Positions 36,873 to 46,197 of a stretch of 63,970 bases of DNA are shown piece by piece; the stretch's first letter is position 1, and each line of letters begins with the position of its first letter. Made by a program: the position numbers and the translations under genes. The stretch lies in the NCBI GenBank assembly GCA_046350595.1, contig JAXMAC010000006.1, positions 1 to 63,970 of the forward strand, written 5' to 3'. The notes under the pieces are model-generated. The model worked only from the letters and a program-made list of their open reading frames with translations, was not told where the DNA came from and ran no database searches. The stretch is from JAHFOW01 sp046350595. GTDB lineage: Bacteria > Planctomycetota > Brocadiia > Brocadiales > Brocadiaceae.

Positions 36873-38159
36873 ATGAGTATTTTAGTTGTAGGATTAAATC
36901 ATAAATCAGCCCCTGTGGAAATACGGGAAAAACTGGCGTTTAACGCCAACAATATACCCTCCGCGTTAACAGTATTTCTCCAGAAATATCAGACGGCAGA
37001 AGCCGTCATCCTCTCTACCTGTAATCGCGTAGAAATGTACGTATCATGCCTGGAAGGCTCTATTACTGTTGAAGGTATCTTTTCATATCTCGCTGAGTTT
37101 CACAAAATTGAATTAAGCGGTTTTTCACCTTACATGTATCATTATAAAGACGAACGTGCAGTAAACCACCTTTTCTTTGTTACTTCCAGTCTTGATTCCA
37201 TGGTACTTGGTGAAAACCAGATACTCCTCCAAGTTAAAGAGGCATATACAACAGCTGCCATGGAAGAAGCCACCGGGAAGGTTCTGAACCAACTATTCCA
37301 GCAAGCGCTCAACGTCGCGAAAATTATCCATACCAGAACAACGATTGGAAAAGGAAAGGTTTCTATAAGCTCTGTAGCGGTGGAATTTGCCGAGAAGATC
37401 TTTCAGGATTTTACGGGAAAAACAGTTCTCGTCGTGGGCGCAGGTGAAATGTGTGAACTTTTATTAAAACACCTGTACGAAGAAGGGGCGCGTACCTTTG
37501 TAGTTGCAAACCGTACCTTTGAACGCGCTCAGGAACTCGCCAATGCCTTTCATGGTGAGGCTATTAAATATGACTTACTCGGTGAATACCTTGCAAAGGC
37601 CGATATTATTATCAGCTCAACATCTGCTCCCCATTATGTAATTCATGCCAATCAGGTAAAAGAAGCCATCAAACACCGGAGGGGTAATCCTATGTTTCTC
37701 ATTGATATTGCCGTTCCCCGTGATATTGAACCTGAAGTTGGCAATATTGATAACGTATATCTTTACAATATAGACGACCTCCAATCTGTCGTTAACCAAA
37801 ACATTGATGATCGGACGAGAGAAGTAGAGAAATGCAGGGAGATTATTGAAGAAGAAGTGGAACACTTCATGGCAAGACTCGAGGAAATGAAGATCGAGCC
37901 TGCAATTACACAACTAAGAAATCACTTTCACTCAATCGGAAAGGAAGAGTTAGACCGATTAAAATTCAAACTCAAAAATATGGATAATGGAGACTGGGAA
38001 CAGATTGTTTACACCATGGAGCGCACGATGAACAAACTTCTCCATCATCCGGCAAAAGTAGCAAAACAAGAGGCAAAAAATGGCGGTGGATACCGGTACG
38101 TTGAAACGATAAAAAATTTATTTGGAATATTCCATCACAAAGACCATCCCCAGCAGTAG
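36873..38159 (+). CDS. hemA: Glutamyl-tRNA reductase
   Basis: 428 residues from ATG 36873 (MSILVVGLNHKSAPVEIREKL); an in-frame TTG lies 12 nt upstream. AVILSTCNRVEMY has the active-site cysteine, SLDSMVLGENQILLQVKEAY is the family signature, and VLVVGAGEMCELL is the NADPH loop. It reduces glutamyl-tRNA to glutamate-1-semialdehyde, the first step of C5 haem synthesis. The C-terminal dimer helix is present and the length is normal. Confidence 0.95.
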   Translation: MSILVVGLNHKSAPVEIREKLAFNANNIPSALTVFLQKYQTAEAVILSTCNRVEMYVSCLEGSITVEGIFSYLAEFHKIELSGFSPYMYHYKDERAVNHLFFVTSSLDSMVLGENQILLQVKEAYTTAAMEEATGKVLNQLFQQALNVAKIIHTRTTIGKGKVSISSVAVEFAEKIFQDFTGKTVLVVGAGEMCELLLKHLYEEGARTFVVANRTFERAQELANAFHGEAIKYDLLGEYLAKADIIISSTSAPHYVIHANQVKEAIKHRRGNPMFLIDIAVPRDIEPEVGNIDNVYLYNIDDLQSVVNQNIDDRTREVEKCREIIEEEVEHFMARLEEMKIEPAITQLRNHFHSIGKEELDRLKFKLKNMDNGDWEQIVYTMERTMNKLLHHPAKVAKQEAKNGGGYRYVETIKNLFGIFHHKDHPQQ

Positions 38160-38279
38160 CCTTTCCATCGTTTCTCTTCAAATCGGCTACAATCGCTGTT
38201 TAATCGTCTTCGGTTGAACCAGCTTTGAGATAATATCACATTGTTCTTATCATCCTCATATTAAATCCAAGACACCCTC

Positions 38280-39617
38280 CTATCCGACTAATATTGTCCC
38301 TTCAGGATATTTAATTGGTGTGAGTTTACATTTACCCCTGATAGAATAGCCTATCGCCAGTGGCCCTACCCTGCCAATAAACATGGTCGTGATAATAACA
38401 ATCTTCCCTACAAAGCTTAAGGAAGGCGTGACGCCGGTAGAAAGCCCTACCGTTCCAAAGGCAGATACAGACTCAAACACAACCCCCAAAAAAGAGGCAC
38501 GTTCTGTTATGGATAAGATCATGACATCAACCATAATAAGCATGAGCGCCAGAACACAGATAGCAAGCGCCCTATCCCTGATTTTTGATGATATGTGACG
38601 GTTAAACAAAACGAGTTCATCATTCATGGATATTACAGAGATTACCGACGAAATCAATACCCCAAAAGAGGTCGTCTTAACCCCTCCCCCGGTCCCGCCA
38701 GGCGAAGCTCCGATATACATAAGTAAAATCATCATCGTTAGTTCCGGTATTCTCATAGTACCAATATCGAGGGTATTAAAACCTGTTGTTGTAGAAGCTG
38801 ATGTGACCTGGAAGAGAGAGATTAATATCCTGTCTTTTACAAATGTTTCTGAGGTAAAGCACTCGGATACATAAATCAATAATGCGCCCATCATAAGGAG
38901 TATGGGAAATATAATGAGTACCAGTTTTGTATGCGCGAGAAGTCTTTTTGGAGGCTCACCTTCACGGGCCTTTCTAAAAAAGGTATCGTAGATATTGTAA
39001 ATTACAAAAAAGCCGAGGCCCCCTCCAATACAAAGAATTTCAATCGTTGTATTTACCAGAATATTATCACGATACGCACAGAAATTATTTGGAAAAAGAC
39101 TGAAACCGGCAGTACAGAATGCAGAAACGGAGTGAAAAATACCTAAATAAATGGCGTGTTTGGCGGGATATTCATTCGTCCAGTATATACTCAAGATAGC
39201 TGCGCCTACTAACTCAAAGGCGAAGGTAACAAAAATGACTATTTTGCTAAAATGAACCACCTCTTCATAAGGCGGACTACTCAGTGATTCTCCCAGCATT
39301 AACTTCCCGCTTAAGGATAACTTAATACCGAATGTGTACATGACCAAACCAATAAAGATCATGTATCCTAATCCGCCAATCTGGACTAAAACGAGTACAA
39401 CGACCTGGCCAAAGAGGGAATAAAAATTCCCTATATCCACAACTGATAGTCCCGTAGTAGAAACGGCGGAAGTTGCTATAAACAAAGCATCAATAAACGA
39501 TTGAGGACTACCGGAGGAGTTAGCCTGGGGGAGTGTCAAAAGAAAAGCGCCTAGTGCGATGATAGAAATAAAACCGATGAGAAGTATCCGATGGGGGCTT
39601 AACATAGAATAGAGCAT
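38280..39617 (-). CDS. TrkH/KtrB-family potassium transporter
   Basis: 445 residues, about 10 membrane segments. Four P-loop filter motifs can be read: SAVSTTGLSV, FCTAGFSLF, SASTTTGFNT and SAFGTVGLST. The length and ending fit KtrB/TrkH. No TrkA/KtrA regulatory subunit is next to it. It converges on hemA with a 120-nt gap and has a repeat element upstream. Confidence 0.92.
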   Translation of the reverse strand: MLYSMLSPHRILLIGFISIIALGAFLLTLPQANSSGSPQSFIDALFIATSAVSTTGLSVVDIGNFYSLFGQVVVLVLVQIGGLGYMIFIGLVMYTFGIKLSLSGKLMLGESLSSPPYEEVVHFSKIVIFVTFAFELVGAAILSIYWTNEYPAKHAIYLGIFHSVSAFCTAGFSLFPNNFCAYRDNILVNTTIEILCIGGGLGFFVIYNIYDTFFRKAREGEPPKRLLAHTKLVLIIFPILLMMGALLIYVSECFTSETFVKDRILISLFQVTSASTTTGFNTLDIGTMRIPELTMMILLMYIGASPGGTGGGVKTTSFGVLISSVISVISMNDELVLFNRHISSKIRDRALAICVLALMLIMVDVMILSITERASFLGVVFESVSAFGTVGLSTGVTPSLSFVGKIVIITTMFIGRVGPLAIGYSIRGKCKLTPIKYPEGTILVG

Positions 39618-39666
39618 ACTGAGTATAAATCCTTTACATGAAATACTTCATAGTGCAGCAAAGCTG

Positions 39667-39920
39667 CAACCAATTCTTCTTTATGAAAATGGGGAGATTG
39701 CTTCGGAAAAAGACCCTCGCAATGACAATTACTATGCACTTTGATAGCGTACGGCACGTTGTCATTGCGAGCGTTTGTAGTGACGACTTTAGTCGTCTGG
39801 GGTCATTGCGAGCGGAGCGAAGCAATCTTTCCCTCATAAACAAACTTTACCTCCTGACAAGAAGTAAATGGAATTGTGAAAAACGTACAAAAAAAGATGT
39901 TTTTACAGAGTAATACTATA
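39667..39920 (+). repeat. Dispersed palindromic repeat element, left copy (inverted relative to 46339-46526)
   Basis: This block contains GGGGAGATTGCTTCGG, CCCTCGCAATGACA, then TCATTGCGAGCGGAGCGAAG and CAATCTTTCCCTCATAAACA, so its halves can fold back on each other. It matches the reverse complement of 46339-46526 from CAACCAATTCTTCTTTATGA at one end to TTTTTACAGAGTAATACTAT at the other. The left copy is longer because a GCGAG...GTCATTGCGAG segment is duplicated. No coding capacity; it resembles a MITE or REP-type element. Confidence 0.85.
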
Positions 39921-40088
39921 CCGCTCCTAACGGAACCATCAAAGGTATTTTTTCAAAAAACTAAATTAATACAAGCGTTTTAATTTTCTCATTATAGAAA
40001 CTGGTTTATAATTTTGAAACTTAAAAATTAATTATTTGATATTTATTCATGCTGATATATTTTTGTATGACCAGGGCTTAGAAAGTCA

Positions 40089-40117
40089 TTGACACTCCTT
40101 TTTGCGTCTGCTATAGT
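40089..40117 (+). promoter_or_regulatory. Sigma-70-type promoter for the DUF1858/NnrS-like gene
   Basis: TTGACA (40089-40094), a 17-nt spacer and TATAGT (40112-40117). Only the fifth base of the -10 departs from consensus. Transcription would start near 40124, leaving a leader of about 108 nt. No FNR or NnrR palindrome overlaps it. Confidence 0.75.
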
Positions 40118-40231
40118 AACAGTGAAAATTTTTTAAATACACAATACAACATCATATAAATAATATTTTCCCTGCAGTTTTTTCAAAATATCAATAAAGT
40201 TCTCTGTTGAACTTAAGGAGTTTTCCTCATT

Positions 40232-42016
40232 ATGGAAAGGATACGGCAAGAAAATACCGTAAAAGAAGTCGTTGAAAAATTTCCTGTAACCCGCAGGATT
40301 TTTGAAACGTATGGTATTATGTGCGGTAGTAATGTATTACCCGAAAAACCCCTCTCTTTCTTTGCCAGGATGCATAATATCAGCCCCACGACATTAATCG
40401 AAGACCTTCAAAAACTTATCGATGGACAGACTGATTTAAACGATGACGCAACTATTACAAAACCGCAAAGCGAACCTGTTTATGAGATTTTTGTCAAGAC
40501 GGCAATCCTCGTTGTTCTGACAACAGGATGCCTCTATGGCGCTTCCCTCTTAGCCCTTATGGCTTTTAACAATTCAATGAGTTCTGTGTCATGGATACTT
40601 ACAGAAACACACGGAGACACACAGGTATACGGCTGGGTCGGGTTGTTCATCATGGGAATCTCCTACTTTGCGCTCCCTAAATTCTGGAGCACCCTGTTGT
40701 ATAGCACACCCCTTGCTTATAAATCCTTCTTTTTAATGGTTGTTGGTATTTTCCTCTCGTTCGTTTTTAAAACAATTGCGTACTATACCGGTTTCTTCCC
40801 CTTTAAGATACCAGCCCTGATTGGCTGTGCCCTCCAGGTCGCATCAATAGCGGTTTTTATCTATGTAACAACAAGAACTTACTTCTCTTCAGGAAAAGAA
40901 AAGTATGAAGTTTATGAAGGATTTCTCCTGTCCAGTTATCTCTGGTTTATCCTGCAGGCTATCGCTTTTGTTGCCTTATACTTCCATTTTAATGTAGTAG
41001 AAAATACAAACATCCCTGAGGTATTTAAGAACCCTATCAGACATATACAAATCGTAGGATTTGCCTGTATGGTCATTATTGGGATATTCACAAAGACGCT
41101 GCCGATTTTCCTGGGCATACAGGAACCAAACAAAAAACTGAGCGCGTATGTCCTTTATATCTTAAATATTTCGATTGCATTAAGAATAATTTCAGGATTT
41201 TACCGGGAATACACCCAGAATCTTCACGGTTTTTTCACCATAATTTTTTGTATAGCAGGATTTCTTGAAACATTCGGGGTGTTCTTGTTTATTTACAACC
41301 TCGATTTGTTTAATGCCAGAAAAACCGTTAAAAATACAATAAATTTACCCACAGGCTTTAGAAAATACATCCGTGCGGCGCTCATCTGGTTATTTGTTTC
41401 TGAAAGTTCACTGTTGACCTTTACTGTTTACGAAGCCATTTCAGGGACACAAGTCCCTCACGCCTTATTTGGAGCATACCGCCATGCAATCTTCGTTGGC
41501 TTTATCAGTATGATGATTCTGGGATGCGCCTCGAAAATGATTCCTATAAGCAAAGGGGTAAAATTATGCAGCCCAAAACTCCTGAACGCAACGTTTGTGC
41601 TCGTAAATATTGGTTGTATATTCAGGGTCGTTGCGCAACCGCTTGCATCACTTCGTTATCCACAACTCTATCCTCTTATGGGAATGAGCGGATTTACTGA
41701 ATACGCCGCCATGTTCTGCTTTGGCATCAACGCATGGAAAACAATGCGGGCCGATGTGAAGGAAGAGGCTGCGGAACAAATTCAAATAGCAACGGCAAGC
41801 ACCAATGTATATCAACTCCTTAAGCAATATCCACAAACCCTGGACATTTTAGTGGAGTTTGGTTTTAAACAATTGAAAAATCCTATTCTGCGAAACACCC
41901 TGGCGAGGACGATCAGCCTTGGACAGGCAGTTCAAATAAATCCGGTAAATCTGGATGATTTGTTGAAAAAGATAAATAGCGCAATAAAGATACCGGCAAC
42001 ACTACATGTAGCTTAG
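40232..42016 (+). CDS. DUF1858 domain fused to an NnrS-like polytopic membrane protein
   Basis: 594 residues. Residues 1-65 form a DUF1858 domain (VKEVVEKFPVTRRIFETYGIMCGS). Residues about 85-510 form roughly 12 membrane segments resembling the NnrS haem-copper protein group, with FGAYRHAIFVGFISMMILGC and HIQIVGFACMVIIGIFTKTLPIF. Residues about 520-594 form a second DUF1858-like domain (NVYQLLKQYPQTLDILVEFGFKQL). A GGAG site precedes the ATG. NnrS proteins are linked to nitric oxide metabolism and DUF1858 to Fe-S repair, so a nitrosative-stress role is inferred. The fusion on both ends is unusual. Confidence 0.75.
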   Translation: MERIRQENTVKEVVEKFPVTRRIFETYGIMCGSNVLPEKPLSFFARMHNISPTTLIEDLQKLIDGQTDLNDDATITKPQSEPVYEIFVKTAILVVLTTGCLYGASLLALMAFNNSMSSVSWILTETHGDTQVYGWVGLFIMGISYFALPKFWSTLLYSTPLAYKSFFLMVVGIFLSFVFKTIAYYTGFFPFKIPALIGCALQVASIAVFIYVTTRTYFSSGKEKYEVYEGFLLSSYLWFILQAIAFVALYFHFNVVENTNIPEVFKNPIRHIQIVGFACMVIIGIFTKTLPIFLGIQEPNKKLSAYVLYILNISIALRIISGFYREYTQNLHGFFTIIFCIAGFLETFGVFLFIYNLDLFNARKTVKNTINLPTGFRKYIRAALIWLFVSESSLLTFTVYEAISGTQVPHALFGAYRHAIFVGFISMMILGCASKMIPISKGVKLCSPKLLNATFVLVNIGCIFRVVAQPLASLRYPQLYPLMGMSGFTEYAAMFCFGINAWKTMRADVKEEAAEQIQIATASTNVYQLLKQYPQTLDILVEFGFKQLKNPILRNTLARTISLGQAVQINPVNLDDLLKKINSAIKIPATLHVA

Positions 42017-42044
42017 AAACTCGCCGCCCATACAATATCAGGAA

Positions 42045-42089
42045 CAAAAAAGGAAGCCATTATATACAGAATAGCAGGCATAATGGCTT
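42045..42089 (-). terminator. Terminator for the minus-strand lipid-type operon
   Basis: AAGCCATTAT (42054-42063) is a perfect complement of ATAATGGCTT (42080-42089). On the minus strand the hairpin is followed by CCTTTTTTG, which makes an intrinsic terminator 29 nt beyond the last gene of that operon. In the plus direction there is no T run. Confidence 0.75.
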
Positions 42090-42117
42090 ATCACTGTTCA
42101 GAAAACTTCCGCGTGGT

Positions 42118-42429
42118 TCACTTCATGAGTGAGTATATCCTTTTTGTATCGGTAAGCGCCTTTTCCATAGACACGAGCGGCGTAATCTCAATGTCGGTAA
42201 AAAAGGGAAAGAGTGGCAGTTTCGAAACGATCTCATCCATCTCTTCGTTAGATTCCGCATCAATAATTGCTGCTGCCCCGCGCTTGCCGGCAAGTTTTCC
42301 ACCGGCAATTATCTTCCCACGCCTTTGAAACCGGGAAAAATATTCCCACTCCTTTATTACATATCCAAGAAAATCCTTTACCGGCATCTGAGGCATCTGC
42401 TTTATCTCAACCTTCAACAAAAAGAGCAT
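42118..42429 (-). CDS. Muconolactone isomerase-like (ferredoxin-fold) protein
   Basis: 103 residues. MLFLLKVEIKQMPQMPVKDF and GGKLAGKRGAAAIIDAESNEEMDEIVSKLPLFPFFTDIEITPL match the muconolactone delta-isomerase-like alpha/beta fold. It is preceded by AGGATACAGGAT. No other aromatic-degradation gene is nearby. As the last gene of an operon with FabG, an enoyl-CoA hydratase and an OYE-like reductase, it may isomerise or bind an unsaturated acyl intermediate; this is inference. Confidence 0.75.
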   Translation of the reverse strand: MLFLLKVEIKQMPQMPVKDFLGYVIKEWEYFSRFQRRGKIIAGGKLAGKRGAAAIIDAESNEEMDEIVSKLPLFPFFTDIEITPLVSMEKALTDTKRIYSLMK

Positions 42430-42455
42430 ATCCTGTATCCTTTCTGCTTTATAAT

Positions 42456-43199
42456 TTACATCGCCAATCCACCGTCCACACTGATTACATGTCCCGTTAT
42501 ATACCGTGCGTCATCAGACAGAAGAAACAAGGCCGCCCTGGCTATTTCCTCAGGTTTGCCAAATCTCTTCATGGGAATCATCTCAATCATCTTGTCCTTG
42601 TATTCCTGAGGCAGTACTGATGTCATATCTGTTTCAATAAATCCGCAGGCAATAGAATTCACCGTAATGTTCGCCTTCCCCACTTCTTTCGCCAGCGCCT
42701 TGGTAAAACCAATCATGCCTGCTTTTGAGGAAGAATAGTTCACCTGTCCGGCCATGCCCATGATTCCACTGACAGAAGTTATATTTAAGATACTACCGGA
42801 TTTTTGTTTAATCATCTGGGTGATAACCGCCTTGGAAAAATTAAATACACTCTTCAGATTGGTACTTATGATATCGTCCCAATCGCTCTCGCCCATAAAT
42901 GCCAGGAGTTTATCGCGGGTAATACCTGCATTATTAACCAGAAAGTCAATACTGCCAAACTTATCCTTGACCTCCTTCACCATATTTTTAGCGCCTTCAA
43001 AGCTCGCAGCATTTACCTGAAATGAAACTGCTTTTCCGCCCAGCGCCTCAATCTCTTTTATCATCGCGTGTGCGGCATCAGCGCTCTTATTGTAATTGAA
43101 GGCAACATTACAACCATTTTTTGCCAACTCTAAAGTAATTGCCTTCCCAATACCTCGCGTACCACCCGTAATAATTGCAACCTTATCCTTAAACAGCAT
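42456..43199 (-). CDS. fabG: 3-oxoacyl-[ACP] reductase FabG-like (SDR)
   Basis: 247 residues. IITGGTRGIGKAI is the NADPH loop, FLVNNAGITRD the NAG block, and ITSVSGIMGMAGQVNYSSSKAGMIGF has the Ser and YxxxK catalytic residues. GFIETDMTSVLP and GHVISVDGGLAM close the fold. It should reduce 3-oxoacyl-ACP or -CoA. Whether this is the housekeeping FabG or a pathway-specific paralogue cannot be decided; its operon partners suggest the latter. Confidence 0.9.
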   Translation of the reverse strand: MLFKDKVAIITGGTRGIGKAITLELAKNGCNVAFNYNKSADAAHAMIKEIEALGGKAVSFQVNAASFEGAKNMVKEVKDKFGSIDFLVNNAGITRDKLLAFMGESDWDDIISTNLKSVFNFSKAVITQMIKQKSGSILNITSVSGIMGMAGQVNYSSSKAGMIGFTKALAKEVGKANITVNSIACGFIETDMTSVLPQEYKDKMIEMIPMKRFGKPEEIARAALFLLSDDARYITGHVISVDGGLAM

Positions 43200-43341
43200 G
43201 AAAATACCCCCTTTTCATTAGTCAATTTTTGTTGTAAACACATTTCCACTTATAACGATTTTACGGTAGCGCAAAATATGCAATCTGCAAATAAGTTTGG
43301 TTCCCAAGCTCTGACTTGGAAACTCACTTATACAACTAAAT

Positions 43342-44145
43342 TTACTTCCTGGCTAAAAGCTTCAATCTCATCATCTCTGCAAAAAGCCCCACCTCATACT
43401 CTATGCCCTTAAGAATATCATTCTCCATGGCAAAATTAACGCATTTTTTCATTTCTTTCAGCGCCCTGACATCGCGTTCCAGCAGAGTTTTTGCCAGTTT
43501 TATCGTATGCTCCAGTACCTCTTTGTGAGGAGCTATCTGATTAACAAGTCCCCATTCAAGCGCTATTTCAGCGCGGACCATCTTGCCCAAAAGGAGCATT
43601 TCTTTAGCACGCGCAGCGCCTATAAATCGTGGTAAACGCTGGGTACCGCCTAAACCTGGAATAATACTCAGCTCCGGTTTCGCCTCCGGCATACTAAAAA
43701 ATGCTATATCAGATGCAATACGCAAGTCGCACAACATGGCAAGTTCAAGACCAGCGCCAATAGTAACACCATCGATAGCTGCAATCACAGGCTTTTTACA
43801 ATTTTCAATCTCTACAAACATCTCGTGGGCGCGTCGAAATCTTTCGTAATTCTTTTCGGCAACAAGGCCGGAAATCCAGGAACCGAAGAGCTCGTCACGG
43901 TCCGCGCCGTCACTGAAAACCCCCCTGAGTTTGCTGGCAATAATAATAGCGCCAATCCTTTCATCCCCTTCATAATGGTCCATTTTGTCATAGATTGCAT
44001 CCAGAAGCCACGACCCAATGGAGTTTCGGGGAGATTTCTTCATGTAAATAATGCCAATGGCCTTGCCATTCTCTGCTTTAATCTCTTCAAATTCTATGTG
44101 GTTATAACCAGAGTTATCACCACGATTCATACGAATATCTTTCAT
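43342..44145 (-). CDS. Enoyl-CoA hydratase/isomerase family protein
   Basis: 267 residues. AAIDGVTIGAGLELAMLCDLRIAS is the oxyanion-hole block with the first catalytic Glu position kept. MPEAKPELSIIPGLGGTQRLPRFIG is the second block, two residues longer than usual. It should hydrate or isomerise an enoyl-CoA. The 142-nt gap to fabG downstream holds no clear terminator. The start may be the second Met (MNRGDN), four codons in. Confidence 0.87.
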   Translation of the reverse strand: MKDIRMNRGDNSGYNHIEFEEIKAENGKAIGIIYMKKSPRNSIGSWLLDAIYDKMDHYEGDERIGAIIIASKLRGVFSDGADRDELFGSWISGLVAEKNYERFRRAHEMFVEIENCKKPVIAAIDGVTIGAGLELAMLCDLRIASDIAFFSMPEAKPELSIIPGLGGTQRLPRFIGAARAKEMLLLGKMVRAEIALEWGLVNQIAPHKEVLEHTIKLAKTLLERDVRALKEMKKCVNFAMENDILKGIEYEVGLFAEMMRLKLLARK

Positions 44146-44172
44146 TGTTCAAAGACCTTAAATAAAGAATTA

Positions 44173-46197
44173 CTATATTTTTAAAGCCACCTGAAAACCC
44201 TCATGAACAGCCTCTAGTGCAGTACGGACTTTCACACAATCACCAATGGAATATATCTCGGGAAATTTTCCTTCTATCTGCTTTAAAAGACTATTATCAG
44301 AGAAATAACCAGCGGCGATAATAATAGTATCTGCTTTAATAAACTGGTCTGTACCATCCTTTTCATATACCACCCCCCGACATATTTTACCATTCCATTC
44401 CTGATCATCGATAATCTCTTTTACCTTCACGTCCGTCATTTCTTTTATACCAGCTTCCTTTAATTCGTTAATAATAATCCATCGGGTAGAGATACCGAAT
44501 CCACCTCCAAGCTTTTTTTTCATCTCCAGGATAGTAATATTTTTATTCCCTTTTGTTGTATATCCAACCGCATCATCTGCACTGATAACGTGGTGTTTAA
44601 GTAAAAAACAGGCAACTTCCGGTTTCATTGCCCCCTGCCTGGCAGCATATAAAGCCACTTCACATCCCACCGTTCCGCCACCTATGATAACCACATCTTT
44701 TCCCAATAACACGTCACCATCCAGTACCCTGCTTGCTGTAAATACATGCGATCCCTGTATTCCGGGAATATTGATCATTATCGGCAACCCCCCTGTTGCA
44801 GCAACGACTGCGTCAGGATTTTCGTCTTGTAATACCTGGAGGTCTGCATTTCTTCCGGTTTTAATATTCACGCTGAGTTTTGAAATCTGTTTTTCCAGAT
44901 ACGTTATAATATTCTGTATTTCTTTTCTCCCCGGAGGAATGTATGCATACCGTAACTGGCCGCCTAATTGGTTATTCTTTTCGTATAAAGTAACTGCGTG
45001 ACCGCGCAATGCAAGGACTCGGGCCGCTTCCATACCGGCAGGCCCTCCGCCTACAACAACAACCTTTTTCGGTTTATTTGTTCTCGTTATTTCATATTCG
45101 CTTTCATGACCTGCCAATGCATTATAGGTACAGGCAACGGGTTTGAAATTGAGCAGGGAGTCGAAACATCCCTGATTACAGGCAATACACATCCTAATAT
45201 CATCAAACTGACCATCTCTGTATTTATTGGGCAACTCAGGGTCAACAATAAGCGGTCTGCCAATAGATACCATATCCGCCCGTTGATTATCTATAATCTC
45301 TTCAGCCAAGGCAAGGTCGTTTATGCGCACCGACGTAATCACCGGAACACGGACATGTGCCTTAATTTTTTCAGAAAAAAACACGTAAGCCATCCGTGGA
45401 ATAATCATCCCCATGATAGGTATCTTACTTTCATGCCAACCCGGAGATACGTTGAAGGCGTCAACCCCCGCCAGTTCCAATATCTTAGCGATCTCTATAC
45501 TTTCCTCTATCTTAAGCCCATCGTCAACAAAATCAGCCCCAGACATGCGAAATATAACCGGAAAATCCCCGCCAACGGTTTCTTTTATCCCGCGTACAAT
45601 CTCCACCGCAAAACGCACCCTGTTCTGGAGAACTCCGCCGTACTCATCTTCGCGCTTGTTGGTAGCCCTTGAAAGAAACTGATTAATAAGATACCCCATT
45701 CCTCCGTGAAGTTCTACGGCGTCAAAACCCCCATTCTTCGCCCTCAGTGTTGCGCCGACATAATTATCAATTACCCGCTTGATCTCCGGGATGGTGAGTA
45801 CATGCGGTTGCTGTCTAATACTTCTGTGTGTTAATGCGGAAGGGGCAACAGGCTGCATTTTTGTAAAAATTGAAGCGGCGCTTCTTCCGCCATGGAGAAT
45901 CTGCACTGCCACCCGAACATCATATGCATGTATAACATCCGTCAATCTTTTTAAACCGGGGATAAATTCATCCTTATCAAGTCCGATAATGCTCTTCCAT
46001 ACCTTGCCCTGTATCTCCGGATAACAACCTCCAACAACAATAATTCCTACGCCGCCCTTCGCCCGCGCCCGGTAAAATTCAATGATTCTATCATTGATAG
46101 CGCCGTCAGAAGTAAATCCAAGGTCCATGGCAGACATGCTCAATCTGTTTTTTACCGTCATCTGACCAATTTTTATTTCTTCAAACAATGTACTCAT
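44173..46197 (-). CDS. Old-yellow-enzyme/2,4-dienoyl-CoA reductase-like flavoprotein with Fe-S cluster
   Basis: About 674 residues from MSTLFEEIKIGQMTVKNR; an in-frame TTG lies 18 nt upstream. Residues 1-340 form an FMN TIM barrel (GVGIIVVGG, GGFDAVELHGGMGYLINQF, NKREDEYGG). CIACNQGCFDSLLNFKPVAC is the [4Fe-4S] site. VVVVGGGPAGMEAARVLALRG binds FAD and VVIIGGGTVGCEVALYAA binds NAD(P)H. This is the FadH/BaiH-type architecture. It should reduce a conjugated double bond of an enoyl- or dienoyl-thioester and is the first gene of the four-gene operon. Confidence 0.9.
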   Translation of the reverse strand: MSTLFEEIKIGQMTVKNRLSMSAMDLGFTSDGAINDRIIEFYRARAKGGVGIIVVGGCYPEIQGKVWKSIIGLDKDEFIPGLKRLTDVIHAYDVRVAVQILHGGRSAASIFTKMQPVAPSALTHRSIRQQPHVLTIPEIKRVIDNYVGATLRAKNGGFDAVELHGGMGYLINQFLSRATNKREDEYGGVLQNRVRFAVEIVRGIKETVGGDFPVIFRMSGADFVDDGLKIEESIEIAKILELAGVDAFNVSPGWHESKIPIMGMIIPRMAYVFFSEKIKAHVRVPVITSVRINDLALAEEIIDNQRADMVSIGRPLIVDPELPNKYRDGQFDDIRMCIACNQGCFDSLLNFKPVACTYNALAGHESEYEITRTNKPKKVVVVGGGPAGMEAARVLALRGHAVTLYEKNNQLGGQLRYAYIPPGRKEIQNIITYLEKQISKLSVNIKTGRNADLQVLQDENPDAVVAATGGLPIMINIPGIQGSHVFTASRVLDGDVLLGKDVVIIGGGTVGCEVALYAARQGAMKPEVACFLLKHHVISADDAVGYTTKGNKNITILEMKKKLGGGFGISTRWIIINELKEAGIKEMTDVKVKEIIDDQEWNGKICRGVVYEKDGTDQFIKADTIIIAAGYFSDNSLLKQIEGKFPEIYSIGDCVKVRTALEAVHEGFQVALKI

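Larger units (their letters stand above)
39618..40231. other. Intergenic region with palindromic repeat and a promoter
   Basis: No gene. The left two thirds hold one arm of a large inverted repeat (39667-39920). The right part holds a strong plus-strand promoter at 40089-40117 and a leader of about 108 nt with a GGAG-type site before the ATG at 40232. I see no aptamer in the leader. Confidence 0.6.
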
